Shown: positions 36,401 to 48,700 of the stretch, one piece after another
Layout: each line of letters begins with the position of its first letter
Numbering within the stretch: the stretch's first letter is position 1
Assembly: GCA_021904315.1 (NCBI GenBank)
Contig: CM038912.1
Location: forward strand, 11,557,061 to 11,621,060
Origin: Sphagnum magellanicum
Lineage: Eukaryota > Streptophyta > Sphagnopsida > Sphagnales > Sphagnaceae
Direction of reading: 5' to 3'
DNA: 64,000 nucleotides
Position numbers and translations under genes: made by a program
Notes under the pieces: model-generated
Seen by the model: the letters and a program-made list of their open reading frames with translations, nothing else
Told to the model about the DNA's origin: nothing
The model's database searches: none

Positions 36401-38650
36401 TCTATGTAACTTTTTCATTTTTATTGTATAATATTTTGATTATTTTCAAATATTGATGTTACTTTGCATATGTTCTTATCTTGTCTTGTTTTTTGTTGTT
36501 GTTTTGCAAATGTTGACATTTTTGTCTTCTACAAGTACTAATGTTATTATTATTATTATTTTTCTAGTAGTTATAAAACATTACATTTCATCGCCTTTTT
36601 TAATATGCATAGATGTCAATTTCTATGGTGTTGAATTCACAATAGTTAGAAGACATTGGATAAAACTTGAAGATTGTTAGTGAAAGTAAGATGAAATAAT
36701 AATGGGAGTTCAAACAAATAAAGAACTTCAATGGAAAACAAATCTTGAATATTGGAATTAACAACTTAAGTACATGTTTTTTAAACAATGATTTAGACCA
36801 CCCCTTTTGGGGCCCCTACATAACATTAGAATTTTAATAAAAAATTTACATTTTAAAAGGCTTTTGGTCATCAAATTAGTAAGGTATTATCCTCTTGACA
36901 ATGGGTTAGTGTGTTGTACCACATAATCACTCACATCATAATTTATGTTACTTAACATTCTAGATTTGAATTGGTGAAATATTATATATTTCAAATAACA
37001 TGAAATTAATATTAATTTTCCATCATCCATGGTTGCACCTTAACACATTGAGATTACCAAGATTCATGCACATATTGACATGATAAAATATCCTAAGTCA
37101 TTCCATGATGTGAACATCATGTGGCATTTTAATATCCCCAACAATTAGCATAAACATTTTGTGCATGGGGATGGATACATCAAACATTTATTATGAGATC
37201 CATATGTTTTTAGGTTGACTACATTCATCTTGGTGTATTAGGTGTGAAACATAATGTTCAAAGTTTGGCCATTGTGATTCAATTGTGGTGGCATGGTCAA
37301 CTTTATATATGTTGATTGGCAATTATGTGTTTAAATGAAGGTTTGTGTTAATAGTTCAAAACAATTTTTTTGTGAAAATTACATGCAATGTTAATTTTGT
37401 CAATTTGCTATACCTTGATATACATGTGCACAAAATATGAATTTAGTTTTGAATTTGAAAAAAAAACTCAATAATGAAAAAAAGAGAAAAAGTTTCATGA
37501 CATAATCCAATGAAAACTAAAACTTTGGTTACACTTTGTTTTACATATTTTACCGTTTATTGTGTTAGATTATCACAACCCCAACCTTGAGCTCATGATC
37601 AAAAGTGGAGAAAAAAAATTGAGTCATGTTTAATTTGGAAGGTTTTAGCATGAGCTGAAAGAAGTTAATTAAACACATTTATAGTTTGACCAAAAAAATA
37701 TGTTAAAGTTGTATTCATTTTAAAATGAAAAAAAATCATTGTTGTTATGGTGACCTTAGCATTGGACTTGTGACCGAAGTTGAGGCAAAACAAGACAAAC
37801 AAGTTAAAAATCATGTCAAGACATCGTATGTTATGACTCAAATACATTTGCAAGATGTGTTGAATATGTGTGAATTTGTATGGCTCCAACTCCTTCCCAA
37901 GGTGAATTGAAATTGTGTGAAAGTGCAAGTGAGAAACCTTCAACATTGCCAAAAGACTTTGCAATTATTGGAAAAATCTTGAAAAAAACTACAATAAAAT
38001 TAAAAAAAATTATTTGCCATAACTTAATGTCAAATTATAATTTTAATGCATTATATGTCACCATAAACATCACATACTATACATTTTAATGGACGAAACC
38101 ACAAAGTTTATCTCATGCATGTGTCATGAGCTTTGGCCTTTTGGGTGAGAAAAACCACATTTTGTTGTACTAGTGTACTTGATGCGACCAAAAAGTGAAC
38201 ATTAAGCACCTAGTCCCAATCTTATCCTAAAGCTCCTTCATTATTCTCATGTTAACCAAGGAACTATAATATTGGATTATGTTTGATTCATCCTTGATTA
38301 TAAATGTACACAAACACATAAAAACAAGTCTGAATCTTTCAATGAATAGTACTCACAGTTTTAGAAAGGGGTATTAGTAGGTTAGAGTGAATAATATACT
38401 CTATCTGAATTTTGTAGGTAAATGATATACTCACACAACACTGGAAAGAACCACTCAAACACTAGGATAGTAAAAGCCAATTCTATAATTTTTATGATTT
38501 TTTCGTTTCTCTATATACAACCATGGGTTACATATTTAGTGTACTAACATAGAGATGTACAGAACAAATGTTATGAACAACAAAATTGTTGGGTTTGGTG
38601 ATCTGAATTTTTGTTGTTAGTTATCTTGAGCTAAGGAGTCAGAGTTAAAA
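36400..38650. other. AT-rich spacer, weak retroelement trace
   Basis: No gene is supported. Near 37,745-37,795 a forward frame reads VTLALDLWPKLRQ, similar to the minus-strand peptide VITLTLGLWPRL at about 7.93 kb, hinting at another copy of the same retroelement leader. Trinucleotide ATT repeats lie at 36,543-36,560. Confidence 0.35.
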
Positions 38651-38659
38651 TACTTTAAA

Positions 38660-38869
38660 GGTGCATTCACACCTCGTGTTATCGACTCTAGTGTCAAGTC
38701 CCCTAACACCATGCTAGTCATTTAGCACTTATCTGCATACCATGAACATTTTATTTTGAGCTAACATTCACTTAACATTAAGTTCTTGCCCATTTAACAT
38801 TGGGTGCCACCGAGGATGTCACATACATCTTCATTTAACACCGACTTTAACATCAAGTGTGAATGCATC
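38660..38869. mobile_element. MITE-like element, ~210 bp
   Basis: The left end GGTGCATTCACAC and the right end, read on the other strand, GATGCATTCACAC, are near-identical terminal inverted repeats; beyond them CTCGTGTTA and TTGATGTTA also correspond. The interior is non-coding. I could not see a clear target-site duplication, so the superfamily is unassigned. Confidence 0.55.
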
Positions 38870-39059
38870 ATAATTAATAAGGTTTGACGGGTTTGTGAGA
38901 ATTTTAGAGGATCATTCAAAATGGTGGAAAGGGATCACACTATTTTCAATGGTCAGCAGAATAGGTAGCGTTATGTGTAGGCTTGAAGATTTTTCTTTCC
39001 GGGTCAATGGGATTGCTGGATTTGGTAGTCTGAATCCGTTTTCTTAGTTATCTGGAGTG

Positions 39060-39755
39060 AACTAGAAATTGAATGTGTGCGAGGGTTTGGAAAATGTAAA
39101 CCCTAGCTATTTACAAACAGGGTCCTAGAATACTACTTGTGCACGTTGTTTGAATATAGAAAATTTGGAAACTGTCCAGTCAAGGCTCAGAACCGGTTCT
39201 TTGATTTTGAGAGCCATCAGTCAAGGGTACCTATCCAGAAGGTGATAGCTAGATAGGTACCTAGCTCCCTGGTGTTTTTAGGGTTGAAGGAACGCCCGCC
39301 TCACTGACGCTTTGATCCAAATCTCGCACATCCCCAGTAGCCTACTACTTATGGCCGTCCGCTTCGCATGATTTTTTGCAGCTTAGTTCTGTTGGGTACC
39401 TCGGATCGCAGGTCTCTCGCAGCAAGCTCCTGCACTTTTGACCTGACCGCAGCTCATTGCTCAAGGATCCGTCTCCTCTCCTCCGTATCGGATCTGGGCT
39501 AGGTAATCCGGGATCCACTCGACGAACTTTGTTCTATCGTCTGCTGGTTGTCATTGATCTTCTTCTTCTTCGTGCAGGTGCGCTAAGTTTTGTTTTGAAG
39601 CTTAGGTTTTAGGATTATTTATTTTTTAAATTTATTTTTTGCGGTTTGGAAAATGCTGCAGGATTACTGACTGACGGTCTAATGGGTTGGGTGATCTTGG
39701 TGATCTTCAGAGAAGAAGCTCGGGATCTAGGCAAGGCAAGGCGAGAAGTGAAAAA
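39060..39755 (+). promoter_or_regulatory. TSN promoter and 5' UTR region
   Basis: GC content rises from about 39,180. A perfect 10-bp inverted repeat, GGTACCTATC at 39,226-39,235 and GATAGGTACC at 39,252-39,261, lies here. Pyrimidine-rich DNA at 39,400-39,580 and candidate donor/acceptor pairs (CTAG|GTAATC near 39,503, TGCTGCAG near 39,660, GATCTTCAG near 39,710) suggest a 5' UTR intron. If the region after 39,661 is exonic, a 30-codon upstream ORF (39,682-39,774) overlaps the main start. Confidence 0.5.
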
Positions 39756-42700
39756 ATGGCGACAGGATGGTTGAAGGGGACTGTGAAGGCAGTGCCTTCT
39801 GGAGATTCTTTACTGATTATGGGGAGTGTGAGGGGAGGGCCTCCCCCCGAGAAAACCATCACCCTAGCGGCTCTTATTGCCCCGAAGTTGGTGAGTGTTG
39901 GATTTGGGTTCTTTATCTTATTTTGGGTCTTTTTTTTTTGCTTTCATTTTGGACGTCCTTTGATGACATTTGACAGAGTCTTCTCCTGCAGCCTCGTATA
40001 ACTGATGTAAGAAGATCTCCAGTTGTAAGATGTGAAGATCATCCACATGGGTTCTTTTTTTTCTTTTTTTTTTTCGGATGCAGACAGTTGAAGAAAAATA
40101 ATTCTGCAACTTTGAGTTCTTCTCTGAATGTTGTTGGCCACAAACAAAAAAGTCTCAAGTTTTTTTCTTTGCAAGGAGAGCTGATGGGTCTCCTTTGAAA
40201 TGTCTAGATCTCCCTGAGGTCCTCCCACTGATTCCTCTCATGTACAGAGATGCAAAGAGAAAGTGGACTGGACTAAGATTTGTTGTTTTGTCAAAAGATC
40301 AGAGTGCATTTGTCTTCAAGATTGTTTTGACCTTTTGAACTGTTGTCTAGATTTGGATAAAGGATTTTTTCAGTAATATAGCAGGTCAACTCTTAAGAGT
40401 AAATTTTCTTGAGAAGAGTCTTTTTCAAAGGCTGGAGGATTTGCTGTGGGTGTGTTTATTGTGTAATATGATCTCCTTCAACTAAACTGTAGTGATCTTC
40501 ATGATTATGGGACTGTTGTTGTCCTCCCAAAATGGTTGACCACATGCTGATGTTTTGACAACATTATGTGCTGTTTGTTGCACTGGTATCAAAATGTGTC
40601 CTATAAACATGGTGCTGATGTCTTTAGCAGCAGCCATCAGTAGTGCAGCAACATCGGTGAGCCTAGAGTTCTGTCTGTACCATAAGTATATGACAATTTT
40701 GGTGCCTTTATCCTTTAGGCCCGCAGGGATGGGAGGGATGAGCCTTTTGCTTGGGACAGCCGAGAGTTTCTCCGGAAAAAGTGCATTGGCAAGGTGTGTC
40801 TTCTGTTGCACATCTGCAATTTTTGTTGTCAATGCCACTCTGATGAAGGTGAAGGTCTGACACCTTCTGTGTGATACTCATAAGGGTTATGACTACCTTC
40901 ATTTGTTGTGTTACCTTCAAAGGTTTACCATGGAGTTCTTATGCTTCAATTGCTTTAGTGGTACTGCTGCCCATGTGCAATCCAGTCCCACTTCTCAGAT
41001 GACAGGGCCCGACTTTTCTTTGTGCTTTACAGGATGTCACTTTTAAGGTGGATTATACAGTTCCAGCGATTAACAGAGAGTTTGGCATGGTGATGCTCGG
41101 TTCTGAGAATGTGGCTTTTGATGTTGTCTCCCAAGGTTGGGCAAAGGTAATCATATGTTCCCCTGCCTCAATTTCAATGAACTGCCACACCTTAAAACTG
41201 GGTTCAAGGTCTCAGGGTTTCAGCCATGTGGATATTTGAAGTCACAGGAACATGTTAGGAAGGCCAATTTGGTTGAATGACACTTAGCATCTGGCAAGAC
41301 TCTGTGGGTTTAGTGCTGTGGTCTTTTTTGGATGCTGTAATATCTGCTTTATTCATGCTGGAGTGTTGAAGCACAGGTTCGACAACAGGGTTCACAGAAT
41401 AATGAGGTCAGCTCGGCCTATTTGACAGAGCTCACTGAGAGAGAAGAGAAGGCCCAAACACAAGGCTATGGCATATGGACCAAGGCAAGTATCTGGTTGT
41501 GAAATCTCGTTTCCTTACTGTCTTGCCAATTACTGGAAGTTGCCATGTGCACTGCTCATCTGCCTCATCATTATCATGATTTGTTGTGTTGATCTGGTGT
41601 CTGAAGTGACTCAGACTTGAAGCATCCATCTCTAGCATGTACACACTCTTGTTTTGGAAAGGTGTGTCAGGGCATGTCATATTATGGCTGGTTTCAGATT
41701 TATATAGTAATTAGGGCATCATTATTATTTTGTGGGTTTTCAGACACCAGGTGCAGCAGAGGCTTCTATCAGGGAGCTTCCTCCTTCAGCAATAGGGGAC
41801 TCTGCCAACTTTGATACTATGGGCCTTGTGGAGAATTGCAAAGGGAAACCATTGCCAGCAATTGTTGAAGCTGTTAGAGATGGGAGCACTGTTCGTGTCT
41901 ATCTTCTTCCAGAATTTCATTATGTGCAGGTTTACTGCGCTGGAGTTCAGGTGAATATTTCTTTTATTCACATTCTATCAGTTCCTTTTATATTATATTA
42001 CTGCCTGAACAGTCATGCAAAGTCTAGAGTTATCAACCTTCACAAAAGAAAATATTTTTATGTTGTTTATTTCCACCTTGAAATCTTCATGCCAATTCTT
42101 TCCAGAGGTTCTTAATCTTGAGTGGAACCTTTTCAAAGCCCACATTTTCCTAAAAAGATTGTTCTCTTTAAGCTTTAATTGTTGTTTCTCTCTTCTTGCT
42201 GTTTCATTATTTGTTTTTTTGTTAGGTTTCCTCTCTGTGTAGAGATCTATATGGTTTCCCTTGTAATATCCATCTCTTTTATGTTCTTTTCAGCAAGCTA
42301 GTATCATGGTTTCTGGTACTGGTGGTCTTGTGACAAAAACTCAGTTTGTTGCTTAATTTCTGATGTTGGGCTCTACTCTCTGCTCAGAGCTGATGAATCC
42401 AGTAGAGATGTTATAAATGTATACATAGCTGGACAAGCATACATTTTGCTGTTATAGGTCACAGAACATTTCTGAGACTGTGGTAATCTTCACTCTGGTC
42501 TGCAGTTTTTTCTGTGCTTGCATTTTGTCATTATAAGTACTGCAGTCTTGTCTTTTTCTGTGTTTGTTGATACATTGTCAGATCTCTAAACTCTATGACC
42601 TTATTAGTTGATCTTCTTTGCATTGTATTCAGAATGATCTAAAATGAAACTATGGAGAAGCTCTGAGTATTTAAGGATGATACATTGTTATTGGGCGCTC

Positions 42701-45700
42701 TTTCAATTCTATTCAGGTTACCTAAAATTGAAGTCGGAGAAGTTTGCAATATTTTTGAAGACATATACATTATATGGCTTATTCCAGTATCAAATGTTCT
42801 GGTTAAGATGGTAAGGGAATCTACACCAATGGCATGCAAGTTGGCGTAAATCATGTTTGATACTTGTTCTCTCATGCAGTCACCCTCAATGGGGAGGCGG
42901 GTATCACCAACAGAGTCAGGGGCTGTGCCAGTGGCACCGAAGGTTGGGGATGGAGACACTGAGCCCAAGGAGGATGAGGCAACAATTCCACCATCTGAAT
43001 CTCCAGTAGCAACTCAAACTGCTGCTCAGAAACTGGCTGCTGCAAATGTGGCAGCAGCCAATGCAGAAGTGCCACCTGATCCTTATGCAAGGGAGGCTAA
43101 GCATTTCACTGAAGTGCGAGTTCTGAATAGGGATGTAAGTAAACTTGATGACACATGTAAATCTTGTGGATCATGGATATTACATCTTCACAACTTCGTT
43201 GCAAGGAGCCTTAAGCCAATATGGGTGGGCTCTAACTGTGGATTCTAGCCCTTCTGAATAACATTTCTGCAGGGGTTGGGGGACATGGTTTCTGCAAGAT
43301 TTGCTTACTAATCATCTTGGTTCATCTGCAGGTTAGGATAGTATTAGAAGGTGCAGACAAGTTCAACAACTTGATCGGTTCCATCCATTATCCAGATAAG
43401 GATGCAGCAATTGATCTGTCTCTTGAACTAGTCAAGCAGGTAAGCTACCTGGAGATTGAGAATATGTGTAGCTTTTATCTGGGTGTTGTTTTGACAGGAT
43501 TAGAGACCCTGCGCATGCTTGGCTCATTTCTGTTTTATGCTTGACTTAATGCACCACAAAGTCATCCAAGTAATTGGTGACTTTGTAATGGTTGCAATGT
43601 ACAAAAAGGTGCATGACAACTATTTGTATGCATGCCTACTGAACTTAGGCCCTCAACTCAGTCAGAATGGTGGTCTGGGGACTAATTATTTGTTACTTGT
43701 GTGATATTTGATGACCTGTCAGGGGTTGGCTAGAGTGGTGGAGTGGAGTGCCAATATGCTGGAAGAAGAAGCAAAAAAGCGTCTTAAAAGTGCAGAACTC
43801 CAAGCCAAAAAGGATCGCTTGAAGATATGGACAAATTATGTTCCCCCTGCCACAAACTCAAAGGCCATTCGTGATGTGAACTTCACTGGCAAGGTATTGG
43901 CTTGGTTTCAAACTTTTGAGAATATCTTCTGAATGCTGTAGCTCTTGGGAAAATGGGGACAGAAATATTGCTTGTGCAATGCCTGATCTGTTGCACCATG
44001 CAGTGTCCCCCTTTTTATTTGTTTGGAAGAGTTTACACTCTTAAAATTCTCCCTCTTGTTTCTCTCTCTTTCCTCTTTTCTTGTTTAGGGCTTTCTTTTG
44101 CTTTCTTTTTCTTTCTCTCTCTCTTTTTACCTCCCTGGGTTCCATGTCTTTTCCTTCTCCTTTAGTTTTGTTGAGCTAGCTGGCATCATGGTTGAGTTTT
44201 CCTATTACCACCAGTCATGTGGGTTTTTCTGTTCCTGGTAATTTGTGACAGAAACTAAACATGTTGGTCAATATATGACATTGACCCCCACCCACTTTTA
44301 GTAGCTGATGAAGTCAGTGGGATGTCATTGTAGCTGGTCAATAATAACAGGCATGTTGCTGTTGAAGGTCTAAACAGATTAGTGACTGTTGTTTTGGTTT
44401 TGTCTTGTTTCTCCTGCTTGGTTTTTCTTTGTTTTTGGCAGTTGGGTTTATTCTTTTCCTTTTTCACTGATATGTTTTTGAAATCTCTATAATGTTGCTA
44501 TTGGGTTATCTGTCAATGCTATTCAGGTTGACTTAAAATGTAAATATGGAGAAATTCCCAACTCACTTTAGTGGATGTACAATATACAAGTAGTGACTTG
44601 AGAAGTCAGGTTCTTCAAGATCTATGTTTTGGGTGCAGAAGGCCCCTCCATCTACCTCTCTGCCATTGGTTCTTTGTGTATGTCTTGTTGGGATGGCCTT
44701 CTATTACAGCTTGGATTATTTCCTGATCTCTATTCTTTGCTTTAGTTGGCTATTGTTCTTTGTTCAAGTTTTACCTTTTTGTGTTGTTCTTCTTCCGAGT
44801 TCATGAGTCCTTCCCTCAAAGTTTCTCTTTCTCCAGGGAAAAAGATTCTTGATTGCTTTCTTAGCTGTTTGCATTGAGATTTCTTGATGAGAGTTATTTA
44901 GTTGGCTCTTGGTTTGATTTTTCCTTTCTCTTTTGTTTTCATACTGTATAGTTGTCATTCTCTGTGTTTATGTCTAAAGTTGTTGAATTTGTGTTCTCCT
45001 TGGTGGAGGATTACATTTTTTGTGAATAACAATGTTCTCTTGCAAGCATTAGAATGTTTACCTTAGCTCCTTTGAGAGAGTTATTCTATAGCTAAGCCTA
45101 TCTCAAGAAGGTCTGCGGTCTTTTTGTTTGATTTTGTTTGTTGTTTTGACTTGATTTTCCTCTATGTGATGTGACACTCCTATGGTTGTAATAGGGAATG
45201 TAAGGTTCTCTTTTGTGTTGAGATACTTGATGTACATCCAACTATGGGAGTGAGCTCACCACAAAGCAGTTTCCTCCATATGTGACCTTCTACCCTCATT
45301 ACTGCCTCAAGTCTCTTGCATTTGTGTCCAACTCAGGGTTGGGCAAATGAGTCAATGTTTTGTTGTAGGGGAAGCCATTCATGAATATCAGCTCTTTCTG
45401 AATGGATCATTGGCAGCTTTTTTCGCAGAACTTACATGTTGAGCTAGATACATGATGCAAGTAACTTGGGTGTGACTACCAATCAAAAGTTGCGGTTGAC
45501 TTAGCTAAAGCAATTGGCCACAGTCTGGTTAAACATGTCATGACTGGAATGAGGGGACTGTGGGTGACAGGTAATAGAGGTGGTTAGTGGAGATTGTATT
45601 GTTGTCGCAGATGATGCTGCCCCATTCAGTAGCCCTGCAGCTGAGAGGCGTGTCAATTTATCAAGCATTCGTGCTCCAAAGATTGGGAATCCAAAGAAAG

Positions 45701-48700
45701 ATGAGCGTCCAGCTGCCTATGCTCGTGAAGCGAAGGAATATCTTCGCACCCTCTTGATTGGTCAACAGGTAAATTTGACTATTCTGCTAACTTGAGATTC
45801 CACAACTTCTCCTCCTTAGAGAATTTTTGTTGTGAGGCATCAGTGAGCTTCTTGACAACTTTGTCAAGCTAGGTACCAAAGGAATAAAAATACATGCCAG
45901 TTGGATTGCTTGATCTTTTTCATTTCAAGGGAAATGAAGCCCACATATACTAGCAGTGGGATTCTATGGGTCCTGTTCTATATCTGTGTTTAACAATGCA
46001 ATAAACATATCACCAAATGTCTAGTACTACAAGGTTGTTTATCCTCACCAGTGGACTCTGAATGCAGGTGAATGTGTCCATGGAGTATTCTCGGAAAATG
46101 GGGTTGACTGATGGGCCCACACCTGTACCTGCTACCCCAGGTGTCGATCGCACCATGGATTTTGGATCAGTGTTTTTGTTGTCAGTACCAAAAGGTGAGG
46201 CCTTTGAAATGCCACCTAGTTTGGCTGTTGCTGGCCAGCCACAAGGAGTGAATGTGGCAGAAATCATTGTTGCCCGGGGTTTTGCCACCGTTGTTCGCCA
46301 TAGAGATTTTGAGGAGCGATCTAACTACTATGAAGCCCTTTTAGCTGCTGAAGCAAAGGCCCTGAAGGCAAAAAAGAAGATACACTCTCAGAAAGAGTCT
46401 CCAGTAGCTCATATCAATGACCTCTCTCTCCAGGTAGTTCCCATCTTTTCGTTCACGTCTTTGCTGTGTCACAAAAAGCACATAACACTGCAAATGTACT
46501 CATTCAGTTGCCAAGCACTCCTCCATTTGCTAGGATGACATTTTGTCCTTGAGGTTTGAAGATTTGGATCTTTCCCAGATGGGCCCATGGACAGAGTGAG
46601 TTCATTGGTATGCAAATGCTGAAAACCTACACTAGATTGAGAAGGGTGAACTTCATTGAAAGTGGAAACTACACCCTCTGCTGAAAGTCTCCACAAGAAG
46701 GTCTAGAAGGGAAGGTGTAACAACTGTGTAGTCATCTATTTGAGGTCAGTCATTCCCAAAAGGACAATGTGTGCAGAAAGACTTAGTTGAGTTTGTCCAT
46801 GTGCTTATTGAGTGTGAGATCTCTGCAATTATTCATTAGCATTTCATGAAATACTCTTCCAACTTCATTGGGGCATCCTTCCAGGTTATAATAAACTGTT
46901 TGATTTGTACAGGGAAAACTCCAGACACTAGGCTGTGAAATAGATAGAGATTTTACTTACAATCCCATACAATTCACCTGTAAGATCAAGCTCTGTGCAA
47001 TGGAACCATAGATTTGAGGTTGATCTCCATAGAGTTGAGGTTGATCTCCATAGAGTCATCATATTTAAACCAAAGTATTATTGTGAGGAAACTGGTTGTC
47101 TGTGTAAGACCGGTGAAATATTTTCTCATTTCATCAATGGTCAGTGTTTCATACTCATCACAAGATGAGAGGAGAAATAGTTTCTCAATTGTGGGGGTAC
47201 AAAGAAGTTATGATAAACATTTTTGGCAATGTACAGGCCACTGGAAAAGCCTTTTCCTAAACCATTAAAGGTCAATGCACCTTGTCTACCATTTTCCAAA
47301 TCTCAAAGTTGAACCTGTAGTGCAATGAGCTTTAGCTACACTGGGGTGCATTTCTTGCATTCAATGCAATAAGAAATTGACAATTGTTTGAACAGTTTTC
47401 TAGAGGAAACTGGATAACCTGTATGAAACACATAAATCAATAGATTTAGGAGGCAGGCTCTATTGCCATGGAGAGTGCAGTTAGGATCAGTCTTGACATG
47501 GTCAATTTGTTATGAGAAGGTGTGTCTACTATGTAATCCTTCAAATGCTAATCTCATCATGTTAGAGGTCTTGATGATTGTATGATTACCTGTTTTTTTA
47601 TGGTGCTTGGTCTGATGTACATGTGTCGGAGTGTGGTTTCACAGGGGACAACCAAGAAGGCAAAGGACTTCTTACCCTTCTTGCAACGATCAAGAAGGCT
47701 CCCAGCTATTGTTGATTATGTATTGAGTGGTGCCCGCTTCAAACTCATGATTCCAAAGGAAACTTGTGCCATTGCCTTCTCATTATCTGGAGTTCGAAGC
47801 CTGGGTCGTGGAGAGCCATATGCAGATGAGTCCATTTGTTTCATGAGGCATCGAATCCTCCAACGAGATGTAGAGGTAAATGTTCCCACATCTTCCAAGC
47901 AGTTCATGAGGCTCATGAAGACTGAGTGTTTTCAAGAGAGTACATTAGCCAAATGGATGTTTTTAGCATATGAAACATTCTTACATGATTTTCTAATACC
48001 CATTTCTACACATTCACTTGAGTCTATGGAATATAAGATTGATTTGAGCTAACTCCATTGTTCTAAGGTAAGTCATAATGGAACCGGTGAACGCAGATTG
48101 AGGTAGAGACAGTTGACAAGACAGGAACCTTCTTGGGCAGCTTATGGGATGCCAAGGGAAATGTATCTGTTGCTCTGTTAGAGAATGGCCTTGCCAAACT
48201 TCACCCCATGTTCAGTCCTGAAAGGACAACTGAAGGCCACCTGCTGGTCCAGGCTCAAGCTCGTGCCAAGAAACAGCTTTTGAAGGTCCCTATGCAATCC
48301 CTTATTCATTTTCTTCTGAAGCATTTGTTTGAGGCAAAGATTGCTATTCAAGTGAATAGTTTCATTGTAAGAGGCGATGTGCATGGTGGGCAAGGAAGGA
48401 ATGGAAATTTCATGGTCAGCCCTACTGCTTTTGGTGGATGCAACACAAATATTCTGCTGGTCTGAGATCTGGACATAATTCTTTGCAATATGAAATTGGC
48501 AGGTCTGGGAGGGATATGTAGAAGGTCAAGATGAAGCAAAGTCAGCAACTTCAGACAGCATAAATTCTAGGGACACATCAGTCATTGTGGTAACCTTCTG
48601 TTCAATCTTCTGCTAATCAATGACATACTTGTAGGAGGTCCTAAATCAGCTATTTAGGACTATGTGATGGATGAATGTAGCAAAAGAAAAATCATGCAGT

